Assembly: GCA_947396885.1 (NCBI GenBank)
Contig: OX377205.1
Span: forward strand, 56,950,969 to 57,014,968
From: Heligmosomoides polygyrus polygyrus
Lineage: Eukaryota > Nematoda > Chromadorea > Rhabditida > Heligmosomidae
Direction of reading: 5' to 3'
DNA length: 64,000 nt
Position numbers and translations under genes: made by a program. The notes below the pieces were generated by a model. It was not told where the DNA came from and did not search any database. It saw nothing but the letters and a program-made list of their open reading frames with translations. Shown here in pieces: positions 45,214-56,292 of this stretch. Every line of letters begins with the position of its first letter. Within the stretch, counting starts at the first letter, position 1.

Positions 45214-46617
45214 GTGTATGCAGAATAATCGGCACCTTCACTTCACAATTCCAGAGATCGAGGAAAGGACGAGGAAAAAATTTCGGCCAAACATTGCCCA
45301 CCATGGTTATTTGGGGTGCTGATCACGGATATGATACCAAAAATTAGAAAAAAAAGGATAAAAAGAAAAAAGATGAAAAAGAAAATTCTAATAATATTCG
45401 AATTTCAAATATTTGGTTGTTTCGAATGTGGCATAATGATGATTTTTGTAAGCGACGTTTATTCCGATGACGACTGTTTTCGCTAGCACACTGTCAAGAA
45501 GACCATCGTTAAGAAAACGCATTCAATATTCTAGTATACATAGAAGGCAAGTGTATGTGTACGCGTACGTGTTTTCATCAGTCCATCACAACTGGCGTGG
45601 GGGCATGACGTATTGGCGATACTGAACGCAGTTGACGGCGATCGACTGCGGTCCTAAACTTCAGCCCTTAGGGTAGTCGACCCCGCTGAACACAAATCTG
45701 AAGTTCGTTTTTGAAATTATCGGTTGGAGTTGATCGAGCTATTGATTTTCTATTGGGAATTCGTTGAGGCGAATCAATTGTATGACCGGTCTTGGTCGAT
45801 ATTTTCAAAATCTAACTTCATATATGCATGCGACCACGACTATCAATGTCCTACACTTGAATCCTCTACGAAACTTGCACAATAAACACAAATTTCGATG
45901 AAAAATTAAAAATGAATTTCAGATTCGTGTTAAGTGACCTCGATTACCTCAGGCCTGAAGTCTCGAGCTTGTTGAGTGATGTTGACGAAAAATTGATAAT
46001 TTGATTAATATCTCTTGATGGCAATTGTTACTGCAAAAGCTAACTTAAGATTCGTATTCAGCGACCTCGATTATTCTGGGGCTGAAGCTCACAGTTTGCT
46101 TATATGGCACGATTATATACCATTTTCAGTTGAAATTCAAAGTTCTTCAAATCAAACTCAACGTCGTCATATGGGGAAGATTCTAGAAAAACGTTGAAAT
46201 TTATTTCAAAAACGTTTGAATTTCGACTGAAATGGTATATCACTCCACGATTTAATTGGTTGACGATTTCTGTGAGATAATGAACTGAACAAGTAGAGTG
46301 AACGGTTTTTCTCGCAAAAGCTTTGCACTTGTGCTTAGATGTCTTGCACATGTATTTCAGTAGGAATTCCTTCTGTAGGATTTTTTCGAAGGAAAAAATT
46401 CTTATGTCATCTTAATGAGTGATGTAAACGGTTCTTAGAAGATATTGAATATATGGTAGAATCTCTATTATTTGCATTCTTAAAAGAATTCTATTTTTTT
46501 ATTTTGTCCCTGACGAATGTTGTCGTTGAACTTACTTTACTACACAACGCGCTTTTGAAATTAATAAACGATATCAAACGAAATTGGCTATCACAAAGAT
46601 CTCCTCGTCCTTGTTAA
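45214..46617. other. No gene seen; small internal repeats
   Basis: An imperfect direct repeat (GACCTCGATTA near 45940 and 46060) and an inverted pair (ACCATTTTCAGTTGAAATTC at about 46119 and its near-complement at about 46210). Nothing coding. Confidence 0.45.
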
Positions 46618-46924
46618 TACACCCCGGTGCAAAATTTTAGGTTCGCCCAAAATTTGTCCATTAGTACCCAATGAGTTCGCTGCCTAGGATCAGCGATGTT
46701 ACCGTCGTTTCCCTCACTATCGAAAACCTCTATGAAAGAGTTCTAAGCAGGTTATCTTATCAGTGCAGGACACCACGTACTTTTATTGAAAATTTAACGA
46801 ATGGAGACCGGTGCAAAATATAGGTTTGCTTCATAAACAACCTGATTAATCACAACTGTACCTGCAGACAAAGTAAGACTAGCACTTCTTCACATCACTA
46901 TTGTTGTAAACAACGTCGAAAATT

Positions 46925-47390
46925 CTATTTGGCGCACTTCACGATATTAGCAATAACAGTTTGCTCTACATTGGTCCATGCATCAAGTAACGCGTTCTTC
47001 AGATCAGAAGCTGAAGTGTAAGTGGTTCCATTTTTGTACACTTTGTGTACAACAATGCTCTGCAATTTTTCTAGTTTTTGGGTTGAGATCTGGAGAAGAA
47101 CTAATACACTCAAAACGTTGAATTCTGCTGAAGCTAATCCAACCTGTAGTTGACTGCGATACCGTATGGATGCATCATCTTGTTGGAAATAAGGTTGCGC
47201 CTACAAAATCTCCTGAAATATGGCAGAAGGTAACCTCCGAGCAATTTCTGATAGTTCTGACTGTTCACCGTACACGAGACGTACTCCAAGGCAACAAGTC
47301 CGTATCCAGAAAAAGCAGCCCAAACCATGAGACTTCCACCGACGAAGTGGCGCCTGTAGAATACTCGCTCTTCTCTCCTCACACCCCTCC
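46925..47390 (-). pseudogene. Tc1-like transposase, C-terminal half, left arm
   Basis: Minus-strand pieces read GGSLMVWAAFSGYGLV, then YQKLLGGYLLPYFRRF (47382-47134) and VVHKVYKNGTTYTSASDLKN to the end at 46925. The order and motifs match the right-arm copy at 50165. The first two catalytic blocks are broken by a frameshift (FQQDD is read as a different frame here). Confidence 0.75.
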
Positions 47391-48314
47391 AATAGCGTGT
47401 GTACCAGAGATGAGCGGATTAACCGTTATCCGTTATCCGTTATCCGGTTTCCGGGGGTTTTGACCTATCCGTTTTGTTGTTCGTTATCCGGCGACTTTGG
47501 GCCGGATGACGAACAACAAATTAGCTGAATCATAGCTTTGGACGTGGTGATGGGTGGACTATGTATAGGCTCCTTCACGATCGTCAGAGAGAGTAGTCGT
47601 CAGAAACAACAGAAGTATTCAAATCTAGAAGGGTTAATTGAAATTTCCTCACTTGGGAACTGGCTACATAGTTTTAAAGATATGTAACTTTCAGCCTTCC
47701 AGAAGGCCTGCTAAGCCTGTACCATACTTATATGGGGCCTACTTAGCACAGCATTGTTCATTCATCTCATGTCATGTGCTGGCCAAGAAGGCATACAAAC
47801 TGCTATTAGCAATCGACCAAAGTGGAGAGCCGCATCCTGGGAACAAAATTTTACCACCGGTCTTTCCATCGTATCATTTGTGGTTATACGACTGCAATAC
47901 TTATGTTCGATTTGATTGCAGGCGGTAATGGTACCTTTTCAGCCATGTGCTGTCGTGAATAATCAAAAAATACTGCAGACAGCAATGAATACTAGCAAAA
48001 GAAATAAGATTAATCCAAATAAATAGAGTAAGCAACTTCTCCATTAAACATTTTAGGGGAGCAATAAACTTCTAAACAAACTTATCATCGTGGGTGCTGA
48101 AGACATGTAGACTTGTTCTAATTTGTGAGTTTTTTGCGAAACTTATCTGCAATATAGGGTACAACTCCGATTTGGGGCTGGGTCGTATATTTTTCCTCTG
48201 CTCCAGAAGGTATGGGTCGGATATTCTTTCTCAGATCCAGAAGGTTTGGATGTCATAACTCTTTGAGTCTGTGTTTGCTGTACACAACTGCTTGCAGCTA
48301 CTACCCAAAAGTTA

Positions 48315-49587
48315 TTAGGGTGTCCCATAATTTTCTGGGCTATTTGAACGATAAGTGTTTAGCGCGTTATAACTTCTTTATACAAGATTCAAACGGGATG
48401 TTCTCTTGGCAGAAGAAGGCGATTCGAATATGTTTCGCAATAGGATATTGATTACCTCTATCGGCCTGCTGCCCGCACTTTGGCAATTTCTCAAAAATGG
48501 AGCAGAAATCGACGTATCGCGACTTGTTTCTTCATCACTTCCGTTCTGGACGGTCTGCGTACGCTGCTCACAAAGGTATCGTTTCTTTGTTAGGTCCTGA
48601 CGTGCGCAGCAAGTTCACGTATGAAACTTGGCTCAATCATTTCCGGAAGGGAATGTACAGCATTACGGACTAGAAGCATACTGGAGGAGCGATCGGACCG
48701 AAAGAACGGCGAGTGCTTGCAGCAGTCAGGAAGCAACCTGCCAGAAGCGTAAGGACGATATCTAAGGCTATCAATACTCCACATGGCACTGTTCATCGTT
48801 ACCTGAGCAAAGCGGAAGAAGGGCAGTCTTGCCAGGATGGATCCCGTACGCACTGACTCCGTCTCAGAGGTGAGAGTGAGTGGTCACCTGTCAGAATAAT
48901 CTCAACCGCGCAAGAACGACTGCGTGGTTGAAAACGATTGTGGCACAGGACGAGAAGTGGTGCATGTACGATAACACCACACGGGTGACCCAGTGGCTTC
49001 TGAAGCACACAAAACCAGAACGAATTCCGAAGCCGTCACCACATGGGAAGAAGATTTTGCTTTCATTTTGGTTCACGAGTCGGGAAGTCCTGCACTACTC
49101 GCTTTTGCCGGATGGGCAGGCGATTACAGCAGACTTGTTCATTGAAGATATGCTGGACACGAAGCGTAAGCTGCTTGAGAATACCCAAGATTCGGTACTA
49201 TTCATGTGTTAATGTATAACGCGCGACCGCATCGAGCGAAACGAACGCAGGAGGCGGTGGGAAAGGAGACTATCTAAATTGCGGCACATCTTGCGTATTC
49301 ACCAGATATCAGCCCTTGTGGCAATGCTGCATTTAGAGGTCTTGCTCCTTTTTCCATGGACAAACGATGCTCGTAACGTCAAAAGGTTCAGTGCGCAATC
49401 GAGGAATGGATCGGCAGCATGCCAGCTTCTTTCTGGTAGAATGCAAACAACTCTCTGCCCAATCGTTGGAGAAAGGTTGTGGCCACAGATGGAGAATATA
49501 TCATTTGATTACCCTTGATCATTATCCTGTTGTAACAACTTTTAATAAAGATGGTATGATAGCCCAGAAAATTATGGGACACCCTAA
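48315..49587. mobile_element. mariner element, 1.27 kb
   Basis: Inverted ends TTAGGGTGTCCCATAATTTT at 48315 and complement ending 49587, both flanked by TA (48313-48314 and 49588-49589). The length is typical of mariner. It lies inside the hAT-type element. Confidence 0.92.
48420..49420 (+). pseudogene. mariner transposase, degenerate
   Basis: Pieces in several plus frames: ETWLNHFRKGMYSITD (48620), NTPHGTVHRYL (48780), VAQDEKWCMYDNTTRVTQWL (first catalytic Asp, 48950), FWFTSREVLHYSLLPDGQ, YNARPHRAKRTQEAV (49215) and AYSPDISPCGNAAF (third catalytic Asp, 49300). The block usually read DNARPH is YNARPH here, so the second catalytic Asp is lost, besides frameshifts and stops. Mariner enzymes use a DDD triad and insert at TA. 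Confidence 0.82.
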
Positions 49588-50164
49588 TAGTATTTTATCC
49601 ATCCCAGATAATTCCAAGTTGAAGTACCTTGGATCTTGAGATGCTATCGAGCAGCAACAACAATAACGGTTGTGTAGGACAAGATCGTTATGTGAAGTTT
49701 GTTTCGCAGGATGTTTCCTGCCTTCTTCCTCTTTCTAAAGACGGAAGAATTGCTCTTCCAAGGGCTACTCTATTTTTCAACTGCTCTATTTGAAAAAAGT
49801 TAAGTGCAGAGTAAAGCTGATAAATAAGATAACCCAACCGATCTCTTGGAAACAGGTGAAAGTCGAGTATGTTGCTGTACGTTTGTCTTCCTACGGATGG
49901 GCAAAAAATCCCATTGGAAATGGCTTATAAATTAACAATGCTTTAAACCCTGATCTGCTGTTAAAATTAGTGCAATTGAAAACGAGTTTTAATTTTTGTT
50001 GTTCGTTCGTTATCCGTTTTTACGTTATCCGGCCATTTTCGGGCAAAATTATCCGTTATCCGTTATCCGGTTTTCAAAACTTCATTATCCGCTCATCCCT
50101 GGTGTGTACCAATCGGGCCTATCAAGATTCTACTTCTTTTGCACTACTGTAGAGATCTGAGGAA

Positions 50165-50575
50165 GGAGGTCGAGTATCCTCTAGGCGCAACTTTGGCGGT
50201 GGAAATCTCATGGTTGGGCTGCGTTTTCTGGATGCGGACTTGTCTCGTTCGCCTCAGAAGTTCGTCTCCTGCAGAATGAACAGTGAAGAGTACCAAAAAT
50301 TGCTCGAAGATCACCTTTTGTCATATTTCAGAAGATTTCGTAGGCACAACCTAATTTTCCAACAGGATGATGCATCCATACACGTATCGCACTCAACTAC
50401 AGGTTCGCTTAACTCCAACAGAATACAACTTTTCGAGTGGCCTAGTTGTTATCTAGATCTAAACCCAAAAACTAAAGAACTTGTGGGGCATTTTGTACAC
50501 AAAGTGTACAAAAATGGAACCCCTTACACTTCGACTTTTGATCTGAAGAACGCCATACTTCATGCATGGACCAAT
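50165..50575 (+). pseudogene. Tc1-like transposase, C-terminal half, right arm
   Basis: The plus frame gives YQKLLEDHLLSYFRRFRRHN, LIFQQDDASIHVS (the FQQDN catalytic block), FEWPSCYLDLNPKTKELVG (third catalytic region) and VHKVYKNGTPYTSTFDLKNA. After HAWTN (50575) the frame runs into the Naiad insertion; the track of the ORF to 50656 is Naiad terminal repeat. It lacks the N-terminal DNA-binding half. Confidence 0.8.
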
Positions 50576-50647
50576 AAGAGAATGGAGTTTTTTTGGGTGC
50601 AAGAAGCCATTTTAGAAGAGGATTTTAGTAGTAGTTATATCCTGTTT
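50572..50647. repeat. Terminal direct repeat (pseudo-LTR) of Naiad copy 2, left
   Basis: 76 bp matching 54536-54614 apart from extra T residues in the T-run (CAATAAGAGAATGGAG at the start, TTATATCCTGTTT at the end). Confidence 0.85.
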
Positions 50648-50985
50648 CACGTCTAAGCCCTATACAGGATATAATTACTAAAGCAAAGAACCGAAAGAAA
50701 TACAATCACTCCCGGAGGATCGTCAGTAGGGCAGGGAGTGACTGCGTTACTTGAGTAGCCATGAGCTGTGTTTTTATACGCAAAAAACAAGGTCAGAAGG
50801 GGCGGGTATTGCCTATGGGACCTGGTTGTAGAGAGGTCGAGGTCGGCGGGAGAGGCCTACAGGGGAGGTCAATGCCTGTAGCGATATCCGTCAATGCCCG
50901 TATGAGGTCACTGTTTAAAGAAAAGCAGGTAGTAGATATACATGGGCCAGAGGCAAAAATTAAACCAGAAATAGAAGGATATGCA

Positions 50986-53816
50986 TCACATAGACAGCTG
51001 GTTGATAAGTTGTTTAACGAATCGATAAATATCTTTGAAAGAATCTACAAGTTCATATTTGTAAGCGATACTTTTGTGTTTAAGTACACTTTTAACTATG
51101 GATTGAAGAATTAGATCTTTATTGTACTGTAATTGAAGCAAGGAGATAATCAAATTGCAAAGTCTGTCAACAAAGTCTTCTTTTATAGAGCAGCATCGTG
51201 ATATTCGTAGAGTTTCAGTTAAAATTATTCCTCTTTTAAGGGAATTGCTAGTGTAGGAACTACTATGAGAAAATCTAATTACTTTAAAAGGAAAATAATC
51301 GGTTTTATTGTACTGCTTAGTGAAAATGCAGTCGTTCACTATCTTAATAGTAAGGCCTAGAAAATTGCATTGGTGTATATTAATATGAGTTTTATTTACC
51401 TCAAGACAATTTTCATAAGTTTTGGAAATGATTTGCTCTAACCTAGTTTCTTCAAGATTATGTACAATAAGTATATCATCCGTATATCTGAATGGACAAA
51501 AAACTTTGTTAATTAATGTGTTTTTGGTAGCGTATTTGTATTCGAAAAAGGAAAGGGTTAAATCAGCAATCATTGGGCTAGCGTTACCTCCTTGTGGAAC
51601 GCCTTTGAGTTGCTTATATAAAGCTCCACCTAGTTTACAATAAGAATTTTGTAATAAATAGTCAATCATGTAGATTATGTCTTCTTTTCTATAGGATCTA
51701 TGCTTGTTATTATTAGAAGGAGAATTTTCATAAAAGGCTTTGTAGTTATCCACTATGAGAAATTTTTTATTAGCATTTTTAAAAACATATGTTCATTATT
51801 TCCGTGACGTTTCTAATAATTATATCATGTGGTATGTTAGTAAACATATCCACAAAATCGACTGAGTAGAGTTTAAGGTTTTTATCTTGGATAGAACAGA
51901 TTTCGTTGGAAATGTTTATGTCGTTGATGGACCAAAAATTCTTTAAACAACCAATATTGCAGCAAGCATTGTAAGCATAGTTCTTAAAATGTTTACGGAA
52001 ATGGGTTAGTATGGTTTAACACTACTATTTGAAGCGCCTGTTATGAATCTGAATTTAATTGGACACTTGTGAAGTTTAGGTATACAGTAAATGAGAGGTA
52101 TAGTTCCATCGCAATTGTGGGTTAAATTAATACTGGAAATAAATGCATTATGCCTGGCTACAATATCACTGACATCATTATTGGATCGGATGTATACATT
52201 ATTGCTTGAAGAATTGTTTAGATTTTCCATCTCTTTTCGGATTATTTCGAAATAAAGTTTTTTGCAAACAATTCCATAATTGGAGGACGCTTTATCAAGA
52301 GGGCACAATATAAAAAATTGTTGTACATATTTAACTTGAGAAAGATATTTTCTAAAGATATCAGTAGTTTCAGCTTTGTCAATGTAAATGAGAGGTCTAG
52401 CTTTTCGATTCTTAAAAAAAGATTCTAAAAGATACCTTATTCTTTGTATTATAGTAGCATGAAGTTTGTACCTATTTTTAATTTTAACAAGTGTCTGTTG
52501 AAAGAGATTTTGCCAGATGTGTTTTATTGCACTAGTGTTGAACTGAGGCTTTGGTCTATATCTAGTTCCTATGCTTAAAATTTCATACATTCTGTACAAA
52601 TTCTTAAAAATATTGACATCTCCGGTCACAGCATGATTATAGAATGGATCTACAAATGATGGGAAATTGTGACAGATGCAAGGTATATCATGTTGCGCAG
52701 TAATGTCAACGTTTCGTAAAAACCTATTGTAATTGAATAGTTTTTTGAAAGGGGTTCTTCGTATTTATAAATAATTCTAAAGGGTTTGTACATTATATCA
52801 CTATGCTCACCAATTAGTTTAATCACATTCTTATGGGTAATAATTTTGTTTAAATTAAATGAGTCCAAAATTTTGTCGTAGAATGGCATTTTAACATTTA
52901 TTACATCCTTTTTGTTGCTGACCTTACATGTTGTTGTATTAAAGCTAAAGTGATAATAGCACAGAGAACTGAATAATATTTTTTTATCTTTAGGAATGTT
53001 GAAAGCTTCCATACTATTCAGTGTAATTTTAATCAATGCACTTATGAAACTTTTTGGTTTTGATTTTAAAAATCTGAACAGATCATACTGCGTGTTGTTA
53101 ACATTATGGAGAAAGAGGGAGACTTCGCTTATAATATTATTAGGATCAGTTTGTTCCGAGGTTTTCTTATTTTTGCGTTTCTTACCTCTATTAGCTCGAA
53201 CTTTAACTATTTGTAAACTAAAGAAAGGATGGTTCGGTTTATGCGAGAGAGGATTGGTGATATGTGAAATGTTTCCATAGCCTTTAATGTTATCATTGAA
53301 ACCAAACGGGTATGCCGTCACGAGAAGCTCAATCCAAAAGCGTTCTTTTTCTTTCAGAACATTTATGTCTTTATTCTCCTCTAGATTGTCCAATATACTG
53401 AGATGAAATTTATTGCTGCTGCAAGAGTTGCGGAAGTGTTTGTAAAAGATTTTATTTCCTTTATCTTTAATTATGTTATTTATATGTTCTTTCACTCTAA
53501 TCTTAAGTTTTCTTGTAGTTATACCAACATATTGTTTGCCGCACTCTGCACAAGAGAGGCAGTAAACTAGATTACTGGACATACAGTTTGCTTGTTCTTT
53601 CTTATAGGTTGGAATTATAAAATCTGTTGTGCGACAGGTAACATAGTTGTTAAAATCCATTATACCACAAATGGCACATGTGCTGCTACACGCTGAGGAA
53701 GTTATAGAAGTACCAAAATTTTGTAGGCTGTACTTTCCGTTAACCTTGCTTTTAGTAAGCCGTTGAGCCTGAAAGTAGGGAGTGTTGGTGGTAGTGAAAG
53801 TTTTGTTTTTTGGCCT
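50986..53816 (-). pseudogene. Naiad-type PLE ORF: GIY-YIG, CxC, RT (copy 2)
   Basis: The frame opens after a stop at about 53817. It has C-x3-C-x2-C (CSSTCAIC), then a full GIY-YIG nuclease: NLVYCLSCAECGKQYVGIT, LKIRVKEHINN (catalytic Arg) and KEKERFWIELL (metal-binding Glu). A basic stretch (RGKKRKNKK) and a linker follow, with CIC and HNHAVTGD-like NHAVTGDVNIF reached across a frameshift at about 52655. RT parts: FILCPLDKASSNYG, FRFITGASNSSVK, LYSVDFVDMFTNIPH (A), GVPQGGNASPMIAD (B) and FRYTDDILIVHN (C). Further frameshifts lie near 52012 and 51780. It is better preserved than copy 1 and AT-rich. Confidence 0.9.
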
Positions 53817-54535
53817 GGATCAAACGTTAAGGACGGCCAAGTCCCCAACGAGTGGGAAGGTTACCATGAGGTTTTGGAGGGGCTGCCTCCCGGGGTTGGC
53901 GCTCCAGAAGATAATGGCTGAACCGGAGGCGTAGTACTTACCCTCCCGTGCCAGTAACTACTTGTATAACCCCATCGGCACAGCCATGTGCAAAAGTGAG
54001 GGTGCATGAAGGTGCCGAAGAAAGAAAAGATGGAAACCTACCTAAAGGCCGGGAAAGTACAACCTACAACCTTCCGTGAAGAAAAACATGTAGATTTGGT
54101 ACTTACTAAAAAATAATAAGCCTTTATAAAGAGTCTATTACCTAACTTATTGATGATACGGATAATGAGCTGAACAGTAAGCGTAAACAACTAGAAAGTA
54201 TGGCTAACTTGGTTTTTTTTGAAACATGGTGATTTTTATTTTATTTTTTATTTTTTATTTGTTCTTTTATTTATTTATGAAATGTTTAACACCTAAAGTG
54301 GAGTTGACTGTCTATCTGACTGTCTAATAGTATGTAGTTAAAAATTAGATTAAAGTGCTATCCGTGCGGATAGCGATTGACCACTGGTCTGGTTGGGCCG
54401 TATGGCCTGTGGGCAATGCTGTTATAACCGAGTTACAAACGATATTGAGGAAAAGATCTGGTTCTACAGGGTATCTCGGACTGGAATCTACACACATTCC
54501 GGGTTACCCTCGGAATATGTATATATCCAGATAAG

Positions 54536-54614
54536 CAATAAGAGAATGGAGTTTTTTTTTTGGGTGCAAGAAGCCATTTTAGAAGAGGATTTTAGTAGTA
54601 GTTATATCCTGTTT
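54536..54614. repeat. Terminal direct repeat (pseudo-LTR) of Naiad copy 2, right
   Basis: 79-bp partner of 50572-50647, at the 5' end of the minus-strand element. Confidence 0.85.
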
Positions 54615-54983
54615 GGCTATACCAATGTTGGCTGTTATTTATTGATAACCTAATCAGTAGTATCACAAATAGAATTTATGTTTTTGTTTACAACAATAGT
54701 GATGTGATGAAGTTCTAGTCTTACTTTGTCTGCAGGTACAGTTGTGATTAATCAGGTTTTTTATGAAGCAAACCTATATTTTGCACCGGTCTCCATTCGT
54801 TAAATTTTCAATAAAAGTACGTGGTGTCCTGCACTGATAAGATAACCTGCTTAGAATTCTTCTATAAAGGTTTTTCGATAGTGAAGAATACGAGGTAACA
54901 TCTCTGGTCCTAGGCAGCGGATTCTTCGGGTACTAATGGACAAATCGTGGTGGGGTGAACCGATAATTTTGCACAGGGGTGTA

Positions 54984-55947
54984 TTAAGTTACCAGTGCTC
55001 CTATACACCTAACGGCGTCTCTCGCACTTGCGCGCTTCGCGCGACCCTACAATATCACTAATCTACGGAGAGGCCTTTGGTATACTGCAGCGTCACGCAG
55101 GCGACGGGTCGTGCTGTGAGTGCCAAGCCAGTTTTGTGAAACCTAAAATCCTGCTGCGTACTTTCACATGAATGCGTTCTTCACTTCCGTAAGTGTAACA
55201 TAGACGGTCTCACGTTGGGCAACGTGTTCAGCACGTCTACTGAGTCGTCAGGCACGTTGCACAATTAAAACTACCCTTCTCTCAACACACTCCTCCAGAC
55301 TCCTACACAAGCAAACGAACACACAGGCAGAGGGACAAACGTCGGTTCTCGCCTAGGATAGGATCAACAATACAAACTGTTTGCACCCCAGCCTACAAAT
55401 TTGAACGTAGAAACAATGAGTAGACGGGGGGTTGTAGTTGTGCAACTTGCCTGGCGACTCAGTACACTACGTGTTCTGCACGGAGTCGCCAGGCACCATG
55501 AACAACTACAACCCCCCCCCCTGTCCCCAGACTTTCCCCAACACACTCTTCCAGCGCCGCGTCTCCACGCGTGTTTGGCGAGATGTTCGGCACGTCTACT
55601 GAATAGTTATAGTTATAGTTATAGTTTATTATGCACGTTTAAGACATACGTTAAAACAACAACCGTAGATAAAAAACGACAATTTAACACAATACTATGT
55701 CACAATACTATGTTGTTTAATTTCTGCAAAACGTTTAAATAACTGGAAAGAGCTAGCGGTAAGCGGAACGTCATGCTTAAGTGTAAGATAACAGGACAAC
55801 GCTCTGCACGTAAAATAGTCCAACCTAAGGTTGGTCTTAGGTTTTCCGCATGAAATTTTCTCCAACTACCTCTAGTTTTTGAGAGAATCAATGAAAACAA
55901 TTTTGAATTGTCAATTCTGTGATCCCTGCGAGCATTTTGAACACGAC
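54984..55947. repeat. Dispersed GTTGCACAACTACAACCCCC-type repeats
   Basis: Diverged copies of an ACGTCTACTGAGTCG...GGCACGTTGCACAA...TACAACCCCCC block lie near 55230, 55440-55520 and 55570, with a (TAGTTA)n microsatellite at 55605-55630. The same block recurs at 59530-59770, after the RTE. An inverted word pair AGTCGCCAGGCAC / CTGGCGACTC occurs near 55450-55495. No gene is supported. Confidence 0.6.
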
Positions 55948-56122
55948 TTACACGTCCCTGAGCATACGTCGAGACTGCAATGTATTCAGACGAAGATATT
56001 TATTTCTTATTTGTGCCCTAGGTGCTCTATAACATAAAAAACAACCTGTGCGAAGCAGAAGTTTCCTAGTGAAGTTATTTTGCACCTTCTCAATTTGCAC
56101 ACTGTATTTTTTCTTATGCTGA
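55948..56122 (-). pseudogene. CR1-like LINE remnant, part after the RTE insertion
   Basis: The minus frame reads QHKKKYSVQIEKVQNNFTRK and LLLRTG, the region after the RT in CR1 LINEs. Joined to 59254-59428 it forms one continuous piece with the RTE removed. It is truncated on both sides. Confidence 0.75.
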
Positions 56123-56292
56123 GGTGGCGATGTCCGTTCCTCCACGTGGTGCCACTGGAAACTGCTTGCTTTTGCGAGCCGAGCCAATCACGGACAATCG
56201 AATGCAGGCGACAGGCCCTAGTGACAGGCCGGCCTACGAACATTCTGTGTCACATCATATGGTTGATGACGTTACAGAGCTCTCGAGATAAT

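Larger units (their letters stand above)
47405..50101. mobile_element. hAT-type non-autonomous element with TTATCCG repeats
   Basis: Tips CAGAGATGAGCGGAT (47405) and the complement of CAGGGATGAGCGGAT (50101) are flanked by perfect 8-bp duplications GTGTGTAC (47397-47404 and 50102-50109), the hAT pattern. Subterminal regions repeat CGTTATC-CG words. There is no transposase of its own; the interior holds a mariner element. It sits exactly at the centre of the Tc1-like foldback. Confidence 0.88.
50576..54620 (-). mobile_element. Naiad-type PLE copy 2, nearly complete
   Basis: 4.0 kb bounded by direct terminal repeats, inserted in the right arm of the Tc1-like foldback. ACCAAT occurs at both junctions (50570-50575 and 54621-54626), a likely short target duplication. 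The untranslated parts 50648-50985 and 53817-54535 hold no other gene. A hairpin TATATCCTGT...ACAGGATATA overlaps the left repeat end. Confidence 0.85.
46620..54981. mobile_element. Tc1-like foldback element holding two nested insertions
   Basis: Tips read CACCCCGGTGCAAAATTTT (46620) and its near-complement (GCACAGGGGTG ending 54981), both next to TA. Left arm 46620-47404 is the reverse complement of the right arm, which is split into 50102-50575 and 54621-54981. Removing the two insertions leaves about 1.6 kb of nearly loop-less inverted repeat. Both arms carry the 3' half of a Tc1-like transposase gene, so neither can encode a whole enzyme. Size and layout resemble C. elegans Tc4, but the tips differ. 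Confidence 0.82.
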
